A stretch of DNA of 64,000 nucleotides from assembly GCA_900469445.1 (NCBI GenBank), contig UBXM01000006.1, positions 248,001-312,000 of the forward strand, read 5' to 3'. The stretch's first letter is position 1. The number at the start of each line of letters is the position of its first letter. The notes under the pieces were generated by a model. It saw only the letters and a program-made list of their open reading frames with translations, searched no databases and had not been told where the DNA came from. This document shows positions 25,651 through 32,941 of the stretch, piece by piece. The DNA comes from Hyphomicrobiales bacterium (GTDB lineage Bacteria; Pseudomonadota; Alphaproteobacteria; Rhizobiales; Rhizobiaceae). The position numbers and the translations under genes are program-made.

Positions 25651-26331
25651 ATGCTACGCGATCCGGACTGCAATTACGCTGATCCACTCATTACGATCGT
25701 GGACGATGAAGATGCGGTAAGAAGGTCTCTGGTTGATTTGTTCGGATCTTTCGACATGCCTGCCATCGCGTTCGATGGTCCTGCCCAATTCCTTGCTGCT
25801 TTTGACCCCGAGCGGCCCGGTTGTCTCCTTCTCGACATCGACATGCCCGGCTTAACAGGCCTTCAGCTGCAATCGAAGTTAGTCGAAATGGGGGCCATTC
25901 ACCCCGTGCTGTTCATAACAGGTTACGAAGACGTCAGGATGTCGATCGATGCGATGAAGGCAGGTGCCGCCGACTATTTTTTGAAACCCTTCGATAGCGT
26001 AAAGGTCGTCGCTGCCGCTGTGGATGCAATACAGCTTGATCGCGAGCGGAGGGTGGAACGGCAAAATCTTGATGCGGCACGCCATTGTTTTGCGAAGCTT
26101 ACTCCCCGTGAGCGCGAAGTCCTCAAGTTCGTAACGGACGGGTTACTCAACAAGCAGATTGCTTGGGAGATGGGTATCAGCGAGATCATGGTGAAGCTGC
26201 ACCGAGGGCGCATGATGAAAAAAATGGAGTGCCGCTCGTTGAGTGATCTCGTACGCCGTTTTGATCAGCTCCTCTCAATCAAGGCCGACGCGAGTGATAT
26301 GATCGGCCTTCCGATCTCGGCTTCGGCCTGA
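25651..26331 (+). CDS. FixJ/NarL-type response regulator paired with the preceding kinase
   Basis: 226 residues. The receiver has TIVDDEDAVRR, the phosphoacceptor Asp in CLLLDIDMPGLTGLQL, FITGY and FLKPF. The HTH has LTPREREVLKF, LLNKQIAWEMGISEIMVKLHRGRMMKKM. The recognition helix matches the orphan regulator at 9201-9857, which suggests overlapping binding sites and possible cross-talk. Start 25651 is chosen for a GGAG just upstream and because the residues coded from ATG 25624 are not domain sequence. It ends seven bases before the convergent CBS gene. Confidence 0.93.
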   Translation: MLRDPDCNYADPLITIVDDEDAVRRSLVDLFGSFDMPAIAFDGPAQFLAAFDPERPGCLLLDIDMPGLTGLQLQSKLVEMGAIHPVLFITGYEDVRMSIDAMKAGAADYFLKPFDSVKVVAAAVDAIQLDRERRVERQNLDAARHCFAKLTPREREVLKFVTDGLLNKQIAWEMGISEIMVKLHRGRMMKKMECRSLSDLVRRFDQLLSIKADASDMIGLPISASA

Positions 26332-26338
26332 TGGGCGC

Positions 26339-26782
26339 TTATCGATAGCCCACACCCATCACATACTGCTTGAGGACCTCTTCCTCACTCTCAGTGGCCT
26401 CCAACAGACCACCTAGAATATCGCGAGCATTTAGGATTCCAACGGCGTTCCCATTACGATCCTCGACGGGGAGGTGTCTAAAGCTGTTTAGACGAAGGGT
26501 TTGCCAAACGTGCTCGAGCGTATCGTCGAGTTCGCAGCTCACAATCTCCCTCTGCATAATCGCTGCAATTGATATGGTCGGATCCAGCTTCCCACTGTTC
26601 ACGAAACTACGCATTAGGTCGCTCTTCGTCAAAATCCCGACCAGCCGTCCATCAGGTCGGCAAGCGAGTATCATTTCTGACCCATCTCGAAAGAGTGCCG
26701 CGGCATCAAGTGCAGCTGCATCGGGCGATATCGTAACCAATCTTGCTCTCGCCTTATCGACAATTTGTTCAACGAAAACCAT
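26339..26782 (-). CDS. CBS-pair domain protein
   Basis: 147 residues, two CBS motifs in tandem: VTISPDAAALDAAALFRDG to GRLVGILTKSDLMRSF and IVSCELDDTLEHVWQTLRLNSFRHLPVED to NAVGILNARDILGGLL. Stand-alone CBS pairs bind adenosyl nucleotides and act as energy sensors. Start 26782 is preferred over 26812 because GAGG lies upstream of MVFVEQIV and the upstream ATG lacks a ribosome binding site. The short gap to the convergent regulator implies shared 3' ends. Confidence 0.88.
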   Translation of the reverse strand: MVFVEQIVDKARARLVTISPDAAALDAAALFRDGSEMILACRPDGRLVGILTKSDLMRSFVNSGKLDPTISIAAIMQREIVSCELDDTLEHVWQTLRLNSFRHLPVEDRNGNAVGILNARDILGGLLEATESEEEVLKQYVMGVGYR

Positions 26783-27127
26783 CGCATCATCCTCTATCTT
26801 CAACCCAGTCATCGGACGCTATAACGCGCTAGCACTTCAGATCGGAGAGGACCCATTCATTCCATGGAGCGAGGCCGTGTGCGAGCTATACAGGGGTTTG
26901 CTTTTGAATGGCTGCCGACCAGCGGACTAACGGGCCATTAGAAGTTGCTGAAGCGGGGTCCCCCGGCGGATGGATGACCCCGCTTCTCGCTGCGGCTCGC
27001 GGTTCTCGGGGAGGGGATACCGAGTAGGTTCGTGTAGTGGCGGTCTACATCAACGCGATCTGCACTGGCGATGATACCGGGACGCGTCGATTGGTCTATG
27101 TAGACCCAGGTATACCTGGGGCTGGCA
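26783..27127. other. 345-base intergenic region
   Basis: No gene recognised. A short open stretch ending in LYRGLLLNGCRPAD before 26930 is antisense-extended and unsupported. The only clear structure is a tandem palindrome at 27093-27120, just beyond the stop of the minus-strand adaptor gene. Confidence 0.45.
27093..27120. repeat. Tandem palindromes after the second HlyD gene
   Basis: GGTCTATGTAGACC (27093-27106, six-base arms around TG) overlaps CCCAGGTATACCTGGG (27105-27120, a perfect 16-bp palindrome). Its core AGGTATACCT recurs at 41062-41071 upstream of the siderophore receptor. It may be a terminator-like barrier for the minus-strand gene or an operator. Confidence 0.5.
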
Positions 27128-28315
27128 TTACCAGAGTTTGTTTGTCACCGAGCGTCCCTCTGCCGTATCGATTCGAGGAACAACCGACATTCCCGCCCGC
27201 AGCCGACCTGAAAGGGGGCTGGGCTCGATTGCGATCTTGACTGGCACCCGCTGAATGATTTTGGTGAAGTTGCCTGTGGCGTTATCGGAAGGAAGCAGTG
27301 AAAACTCCGAGCCGCTACCGGGTGACAGGCTCTCGACGTGGCCCCTAATCTCGATGCCGGGAAAGCTATCGACGCTTATGGTAACCGGTTGCCCGCTTCT
27401 AATATCGGTTACTTGCGTTTCCTTGAAGTTACCCACAACGTAAATCGCATCCAGTGGCACTACCGCCATCAACTGCGTACCAGCATTGACGAGCTGGCCG
27501 ACTCGTAATGTTCGCGCTCCGACAGTTCCATCGACCGGTGCAGTGATTTCCGTATACGACACGTTCAATCGAGCCTGGTCTACCTGAGCCTTTACTCTGT
27601 GGCGCTGTGCAATAGCCTGGTTTCGTTGGGTTTCAAGAACCGGAATTTTATCTTGAGTGGCCCGAACACTCGCTTCATCGCGTTGTACTGCGGCTGCCGC
27701 TTGATCCCGCACCGACGCTGTCTGCTCTGCTCGAGACAGAGTTCCAGCTCCGTTCGATATCAACTTCTTCGACCGCTCTGCATCGGCTTGGGCGAAGGCG
27801 AGCGCAGCCCTTGAGGAATTCAGAGCCGCGATGGCTTGTGCCACCAATGAATGTTGAAGAGAAACTTGTGCATCGACATTCGCGACAGCAGCCTCGGCTG
27901 CCTCTAAGTCCGCCAGGGATTGTGCAAGAGAAATCTGGAAATCGCGATCATCGATACGAGCGAGCAACTGGCCTGCTTTGACGGAGTCGTTATCATTGAC
28001 GAGTATCTCCTTAATATAGCCGGAGACCTTCGGAGCCACAGCTGTGAAGTCCGTTTTTATATAAGCGTTGTCTGTTATCTCGATGAAACGGTTCACGACG
28101 AAATGCTGATATGCATATTGGCCGCCGATCACAATGCCAGCGATAGCTGTCGTCAATAAAACTAATTTTCGAAAAGACCTTGGCTTTTTGTCGGCAAGCT
28201 TCGCCTCCGGCGGCTCCGCAGCTTCGGGCGGGGTAGTTTCGGTCGGTCCGACGACGCGTAGCCCCTCCCGAGCGGTCTTCTGTGTCGGTGCATCTTGACG
28301 TGTCAGATCAGCCAC
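27128..28315 (-). CDS. HlyD/EmrA-type membrane fusion protein
   Basis: 395 residues with the architecture of the adaptor at 20002-21153: a cytoplasmic Pro/Glu-rich tail, one TM helix (LVLLTTAIAGIVIGGQYAYQH, about 50-70), lipoyl halves (TAVAPKVSGYIKEILVNDND; GTVGARTLRVGQLVNAGTQL), a coiled-coil hairpin, and the beta-barrel end YVVGNFKETQV. It is the adaptor of a drug/fatty-acid exporter. It starts at a GTG with GGAG seven bases upstream. It is divergent from a LysR gene, 132 bases apart, the usual arrangement for local control. No inner-membrane partner is adjacent. Confidence 0.92.
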   Translation of the reverse strand: MADLTRQDAPTQKTAREGLRVVGPTETTPPEAAEPPEAKLADKKPRSFRKLVLLTTAIAGIVIGGQYAYQHFVVNRFIEITDNAYIKTDFTAVAPKVSGYIKEILVNDNDSVKAGQLLARIDDRDFQISLAQSLADLEAAEAAVANVDAQVSLQHSLVAQAIAALNSSRAALAFAQADAERSKKLISNGAGTLSRAEQTASVRDQAAAAVQRDEASVRATQDKIPVLETQRNQAIAQRHRVKAQVDQARLNVSYTEITAPVDGTVGARTLRVGQLVNAGTQLMAVVPLDAIYVVGNFKETQVTDIRSGQPVTISVDSFPGIEIRGHVESLSPGSGSEFSLLPSDNATGNFTKIIQRVPVKIAIEPSPLSGRLRAGMSVVPRIDTAEGRSVTNKLW

Positions 28316-28447
28316 TTGTCATCTCCAGTGCCGATGATGGACAGTTGGCAGCCCACCTTTCTTTCAGATAGATGACGCTAAAATTGCCTTATGATAATCA
28401 GGCGAGGCGTGAAAACATCTTAAAGTCACGCTTGAAGGTGGAAGCGC

Positions 28448-29335
28448 ATGGACAGGTTGACGAGCCTTGAGGTTTTTGGCTGTGTTGTCGAGGCTGGAGG
28501 ATTTTCCGCTGCGGCACGCAAATTGAACATGTCGACAACTATGGTCGCCAATCACATAAAAGGATTGGAAGATAGCCTCGGCGTCCTTCTGCTACAACGA
28601 ACCACCAGGAAGGTGAGCCTCACGGAGAGTGGGCGGTTCTACTATGAGCGATCGTCCGTGATCCTATCGGATCTCGCGGAGACCAACGAAGCTGTTGGTG
28701 CACTCTCATCGACACCGCGCGGTCAGCTGCGTGTTTTTACGAACGCCTCCATGGTGCAGAGTTTAGCGCCGATAATCGATGAGTTCGTAAACGGCCATTC
28801 GTTGATAAGTGTCAGCCTCGATATCGGCGAGCGAATGGTGGATCTGTTCGACGGCGGCTATGATCTGGCTATACGGATGACGACGCCTGACTCTAACCTC
28901 ATTGCTAGAAAACTGACGACCTGGAGGCATATCCCGGTCTGCTCCCCGGACTACATTCTTGCACACGGCGCGCCGGAGAAGCCCGAGGAGTTGAAGGACC
29001 ACAACTGCCTCCAATACTCTCTATATGCGTTCGGCAACACCTGGCGCTTTCTCGATAGGGAGAACAATCCCGTTGAAGCCAAGGTAGCCGGGAACGTGAA
29101 CTCTAATAGCGCAGATCTGTTACGTGATCTCGCGACCAGAGGGAGGGGGGTGTTTCTAGCTCCAAGCACAGTTGTGGCGGACGATATTTCTGCAGGGAGG
29201 CTAGTCGCTGTTATGCCTGATTTCCGCGGAGTGGAGTTCGCTATCAGTGCGGTATTCCCTAGTCGTAATCACCTCCCCACGAAGGTAAGGCTCTTCATCG
29301 ATCTGCTCGTTCATCGGTACCCCGCTCTCGCGTAA
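28448..29335 (+). CDS. LysR-family transcriptional regulator
   Basis: 295 residues. The winged helix at 1-60 (MDRLTSLEVFGCVVEAGGFSAAARKLNMSTTMVANHIKGLEDSLGV in outline) is followed by a type-2 periplasmic-like effector domain (PRGQLRVFTNASM, LVRDLATRG-type region, VAVMPDFRG). The domain style is that of the large group resembling CrgA/DhcR. It diverges from the HlyD-type adaptor and probably controls it. The effector is unknown. Confidence 0.92.
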   Translation: MDRLTSLEVFGCVVEAGGFSAAARKLNMSTTMVANHIKGLEDSLGVLLLQRTTRKVSLTESGRFYYERSSVILSDLAETNEAVGALSSTPRGQLRVFTNASMVQSLAPIIDEFVNGHSLISVSLDIGERMVDLFDGGYDLAIRMTTPDSNLIARKLTTWRHIPVCSPDYILAHGAPEKPEELKDHNCLQYSLYAFGNTWRFLDRENNPVEAKVAGNVNSNSADLLRDLATRGRGVFLAPSTVVADDISAGRLVAVMPDFRGVEFAISAVFPSRNHLPTKVRLFIDLLVHRYPALA

Positions 29336-29534
29336 GGTTTTCGTCGGACCTTGTAGCCGTCTCTCGACATGTCTTACACATGGCCGGATACACCTCCGTA
29401 TAGCTAACGAATGCCCCCCCGGCGATTTACGCTCCGGCTCTCGCAACTCATTCGCCGATTTCCCTAGTCGTGACGAAAGAAAATTCCCTCACGATTGATT
29501 GAACAGGTGGCGGCATCGGTGGGTTGATACCAAG

Positions 29535-29558
29535 ATAATTATGATGATAAATAATTAT
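29535..29558. promoter_or_regulatory. AT-rich repeat upstream of the secreted hydrolase
   Basis: ATAATTAT occurs at 29535-29542 and 29551-29558, flanking GATGATAA. A related AT-rich stretch with TTATTATAATAA and ATAAATAATGCCC lies upstream of the MarR/OhrR-like gene (31979-32013). The shared ATAAATAAT...GCCC suggests a common MarR-type operator; inferred, not shown. Confidence 0.35.
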
Positions 29559-29581
29559 GCCCAATCGAAAAGGAGACTGCT

Positions 29582-30358
29582 ATGCTGAAAGTTCTCAAGG
29601 CCCTATTTTTCGCTGCGTGCTTAATCGCGCCACCGTCAATTTCGAGTGCCGCAGACAAGCCAACCATTGTTCTGGTTCATGGTGCATTCGCCGATGCATC
29701 GAGTTGGAACCGGGTCATTACGAAGCTTGAGGCGGATGGTTACCCGGTGATCGCCGCAGCAAATCCACTCCGCAGCGTCAAGACAGACGCCGACTATGTT
29801 AGACGGATCGTCGCTGGCATACACGGGAATGTAGTTCTCGTTGGCCATTCGTACGGTGGGCTGGTAATCAACGATGCAGCTTCCACCGCAAAGAATGTCA
29901 AGGCACTCGTCTTCGTCGCCGCGTTTGCACCAGACAAGGGTGAGAGTGCTGCTCAACTCTCTGGTCAGTTCCCAGGTAGCACACTTGCTCCAACACTCGG
30001 TGAACCCGTGGAGCTCGAAGGCGACCAAAAAGATCTTTACATACAGCAATCAAAATTTCCCGAGCAGTTCGCAGCCGACGTGTCGCTAGCTGAAGCTCGG
30101 ACGATGGCCGCTACTCAACGACCGATCACGGACCGTGCGCTTGCCGAGGCTGCGTCGAACGCATCATGGAAAAGCATCCCGTCGTGGTTCGTTTTCGGTG
30201 ATGCAGACAAAAATATCCCGCCGAAGGCCTTGTCTTGGATGGCGGAACGGGCTGGGGCGAAGGAAAGCGTCGTGGTGAAGGGCGGCTCGCACGTAGTGAT
30301 GGTGTCCCAGCCGCAGGTCGTAGCAAAAGTAATTGAAGACGCGGCAGCCGGAAAGTGA
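29582..30358 (+). CDS. Secreted alpha/beta hydrolase (EstC-like)
   Basis: 258 residues. A Sec signal peptide (LKALFFAACLIAPPSISSA, 5-23) precedes a compact alpha/beta hydrolase: LVHGAFADASSWN, nucleophile Ser90 in VGHSYGG, acid region FGDADKNIP and catalytic His in KGGSHVVMVSQP. Similar small esterases are widespread and often induced by stress. GGAG lies seven bases before ATG. It probably forms a two-gene unit with the next hydrolase, 57 bases downstream. Confidence 0.9.
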   Translation: MLKVLKALFFAACLIAPPSISSAADKPTIVLVHGAFADASSWNRVITKLEADGYPVIAAANPLRSVKTDADYVRRIVAGIHGNVVLVGHSYGGLVINDAASTAKNVKALVFVAAFAPDKGESAAQLSGQFPGSTLAPTLGEPVELEGDQKDLYIQQSKFPEQFAADVSLAEARTMAATQRPITDRALAEAASNASWKSIPSWFVFGDADKNIPPKALSWMAERAGAKESVVVKGGSHVVMVSQPQVVAKVIEDAAAGK

Positions 30359-30415
30359 CGAGTGTAGGGCCGCGAGAATTGGCGGTCCGCACAACGAACT
30401 CAGAGGATTAGAGCT

Positions 30416-31444
30416 ATGTCATACCGTTATTTGGGGCGAAGAACGTTTCTCGCTTCGGCAACTGCAGCACTTACCGCGACGTCGTTGCAAGTTTCAATGT
30501 CGAGATCTGCGCGTGCCGCTGAAGAGGCCAATATGAAGAAGACCGATTTCGGAAGCCTGAAGTCCGTTCGAGCAGGCGTATTGGACGTCGGATACTACGA
30601 CATCGGGCCTTCTGACGGTCGGGTTGTCGTGCTTTTGCACGGGTTCCCTTACGATGTTCAGAGCTATATCGAAGTTGGGCCAACGCTCGCGAAACAGGGA
30701 TATAGGGTTTTGATACCCTATCTTCGCGGGCATGGACCTACCAGCTTCGTGGATGCCTCGACACCGCGATCCGGCGAGCAAGCTGCCCTTGGTAAGGATC
30801 TCATCGATTTCCTCGACGCGCTCGGGATCAAGAAGGCCATTTTTGCCGGGTATGATTGGGGCGGTAGGGCAGGCTGCGTAGCTGCAGCGCTCTGGCCGGA
30901 ACGGTGTTCAGGCCTCGTGTCGGTAAACGGTTATCTCATCCAGGACATCGCAAACGCTGATAAGCCAGCGCCCGCGAGGGTGGAGCGAGGTTTCTGGTAT
31001 CAGTTTTATTTCCAGACCGACCGGGGTAGAGCTGGGCTGCGTGCGAATAGAAGCGACATCGCCAAAATCATGTGGCAAGAGAATTCGCCGACCTGGAAGT
31101 TCGACGACGTTACGTTCGAGCGAAGCGCGAAGTCGTTCGAGAATCCGGACTACGTAGATGTCGTGATCCATTCCTACCGCCATCGCCTGGGTGGTGCGCC
31201 TGGCTATCGGGAGTACGAAGCTTTGCAGAGCCGATTGGCATCGCAGCCGATCATCACGGTGCCGACCGTAACGCTCGACGGGGACGCCGACGGTGTGGTG
31301 CTGGCGACCGATGGCAAAGCTCAGGCGTCTCGGTTCTCGGCCAAGCGAGTCCATCACGTGATCGCAGGCGCGGGCCACAACCTTCCTCAGGAGGCACCTT
31401 CCGCGTTCGTGGACGCGATCGAGAAAGTCGCGGTGATGAACTGA
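30416..31444 (+). CDS. Tat-exported alpha/beta hydrolase, epoxide hydrolase/dehalogenase type
   Basis: 342 residues. The twin-arginine signal is LGRRTFLASATAALTATSL (6-24). The hydrolase core has LLHGFPYDVQSY, PYLRGHGPTS and the nucleophile elbow GYDWGG with Asp147 in place of Ser, the hallmark of epoxide hydrolases and haloalkane dehalogenases. The catalytic His is in GAGHNLPQEAP. It presumably hydrolyses an epoxide or halide in the periplasm; the substrate is unknown. AGAGGA lies eight bases upstream of the ATG. It is convergent with the MarR/OhrR-like gene. Confidence 0.9.
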   Translation: MSYRYLGRRTFLASATAALTATSLQVSMSRSARAAEEANMKKTDFGSLKSVRAGVLDVGYYDIGPSDGRVVVLLHGFPYDVQSYIEVGPTLAKQGYRVLIPYLRGHGPTSFVDASTPRSGEQAALGKDLIDFLDALGIKKAIFAGYDWGGRAGCVAAALWPERCSGLVSVNGYLIQDIANADKPAPARVERGFWYQFYFQTDRGRAGLRANRSDIAKIMWQENSPTWKFDDVTFERSAKSFENPDYVDVVIHSYRHRLGGAPGYREYEALQSRLASQPIITVPTVTLDGDADGVVLATDGKAQASRFSAKRVHHVIAGAGHNLPQEAPSAFVDAIEKVAVMN

Positions 31445-31455
31445 TACTGCTTCCG

Positions 31456-31965
31456 TTATTGTTCGTCGTGCTCGGATTTTAATAGATCCGGACTTTCCAT
31501 AGCCCGCGCTGACGTCGCAGCGCGGGTCAAGTTGTCACGCAACGAAGCGATTTCTCTCTGGAGTTTGCGGAATTGCGCTTTGTCCAACCCGGATGCTTGG
31601 ACCGTCAACTTACTATATTCGGCGGCTTGCAATCTAGTATGCCGCCCTTTCTCGGTTAGTGCGATCCGCACCACTCTCTCGTCTTTCTCATCCCGGGTTC
31701 TAGTGAGATAGCCCTGCGCCTCGAGCTTCTTCAGCATTGGTGTGACGGTGCTCGGCTCCAGGAAGAGGTTTTCGCTGAGCTCGTTGACCGTCTGTTTATC
31801 CTGTTCCCAGAGGGAAACGATGGCAATGTACTGAGGGTACGTAACGCCCAATTTTTCCAGTACCGGACGATAGACCCGGGAATAGGCAAGATTGGTGGAA
31901 TACACCGAGAAGCACATGAAATCTGCCAGAAGTCCGAGATCTTGCTTTGTTTCGCGTAAAGACAT
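31456..31965 (-). CDS. MarR-family regulator, OhrR-like
   Basis: 169 residues. The N-terminal helix LADFMCFSVYSTNLAYSRVYRP carries the Cys (residue 18) at the position of the peroxide-sensing Cys of OhrR. The winged helix follows (YPQYIAIVSLWEQDKQTVNELSENLFLEPSTVTPMLKKLE), with the DEKDERVVRIALTEKG wing. OhrR-type proteins repress organic-peroxide defence genes until the Cys is oxidised. No ohr gene is nearby; the AT-rich repeats upstream of itself and of the 29582 hydrolase suggest it controls these two transcripts. Confidence 0.88.
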   Translation of the reverse strand: MSLRETKQDLGLLADFMCFSVYSTNLAYSRVYRPVLEKLGVTYPQYIAIVSLWEQDKQTVNELSENLFLEPSTVTPMLKKLEAQGYLTRTRDEKDERVVRIALTEKGRHTRLQAAEYSKLTVQASGLDKAQFRKLQREIASLRDNLTRAATSARAMESPDLLKSEHDEQ

Positions 31966-32281
31966 ACCTCGCCCTTATTTATTATAATAATATTTCATAA
32001 CATAAATAATGCCCGCTCGATTTCAACCCGTTTTTGCGTCAGAGCGATGCCAAGGAGAGGCGATGCTGCGTCCGCTAAGAAAAGTTGGGTCAGATGACCG
32101 CGATGAATGTCTTCGTGGACCGAGCGTAGATAGACGATGGCGATGCCAGTATATTGGCGCGATGTTAGGGCACTGAGATCGGTGTTGGCGAGATATAAGG
32201 CGGCCTTCGGTGTCTGGGGCCAAAGTTCACGATGGCATTGTGCGCAATTGGTCAATCGTCGTTAATGCGGCGTCTAAATGA
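31966..32281. other. 316-base intergenic region upstream of the MarR gene
   Basis: The first 50 bases are very AT-rich and hold the palindrome TTATTATAATAA (31979-31990), a candidate self-operator for the MarR/OhrR-like regulator. An 86-codon minus-strand frame covers the rest but lacks a convincing start and family features. Confidence 0.5.
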
Positions 32282-32851
32282 CTAAACGCTCGAGTGCACT
32301 TCGTGGCGCTTGAGAAACCTCTGTAGCGAGCGTCGATCGAGCTGAAGTTGGCGAGCTGCCAACGACACATTCGACTGATTGGCCTTGACGACATGTTCAA
32401 TGTGATCTCGTCGTAGGCGATCCGGCCTTAAGATCGCACATTCATCCGGGATCTTCGAGGAACCGTGAAGCAGGATGTTAATGAGGAATTCCTCATCGGT
32501 AGGCTTCGGTACGAAGTCTTCGGCACCCGCCTTGGCTGCCGCTACTGCTGTAGGAAGATCTGCAAACCAAGTGTGAACGACGGTTCTCGCTCCTGGAATG
32601 CGAGACGATATCCAACGAACTAGCTCAAGGCCAGTACAGTCCGAAAGTCTTAGCTCGGTCAGTACGAACGCAGGAAATTCTTTTAGGCAGGAGGCCATCG
32701 CTTCACCTACCGACGAGCAGACGATCACCTGATAGTTGCGCGCTGTCAAACGCGACACAAGCGATCCGGTCTTTTCGAGAAAGGGATCGGCAATTACGAC
32801 CGTTGGCTCCAGCGAGCGGTGGTCGGATACGATTTGGCTGCGCAAATCCAT
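32282..32851 (-). CDS. ActR/RegA-like response regulator with Glu at the phosphorylation site
   Basis: 189 residues. The receiver-like domain (about 17-130) is followed by a Fis-type HTH (about 145-185: HIEHVVKANQSNVSLAARQLQLDRRSLQRFLKRH), the layout of ActR/RegA/PrrA redox regulators. Key difference: the strand that carries the phosphoacceptor reads FVLTELRLSD, so Glu66 replaces Asp. The acidic pair is reduced to Asp22. Thr94 and Lys116 (VPKP) are kept. Glu at this site often mimics phosphorylation, so the protein may be constitutively active. Start 32851 has GGAG nine bases upstream. A CTATAC element lies near 32909. It is 90 bases before the 14-TM transporter gene end on the same strand. 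Confidence 0.85.
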   Translation of the reverse strand: MDLRSQIVSDHRSLEPTVVIADPFLEKTGSLVSRLTARNYQVIVCSSVGEAMASCLKEFPAFVLTELRLSDCTGLELVRWISSRIPGARTVVHTWFADLPTAVAAAKAGAEDFVPKPTDEEFLINILLHGSSKIPDECAILRPDRLRRDHIEHVVKANQSNVSLAARQLQLDRRSLQRFLKRHEVHSSV

Positions 32852-32941
32852 GGAGCATGACTCCGTTGATGATGCGATCAATCTACGCATCCCAACACTG
32901 GCCCACTACTATACTGACAGATACCGTGTTTCCTTGGTCTA

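Noticed and set aside
26370-26930. 186-codon frame antisense to the CBS gene
   Set aside because: Mostly the shadow of a clear CBS protein; its Ser/Arg-rich composition is typical of an antisense frame.
31995-32255. 86-codon minus-strand frame upstream of the MarR gene
   Set aside because: No family, no convincing start signal; the region is better explained as a promoter.
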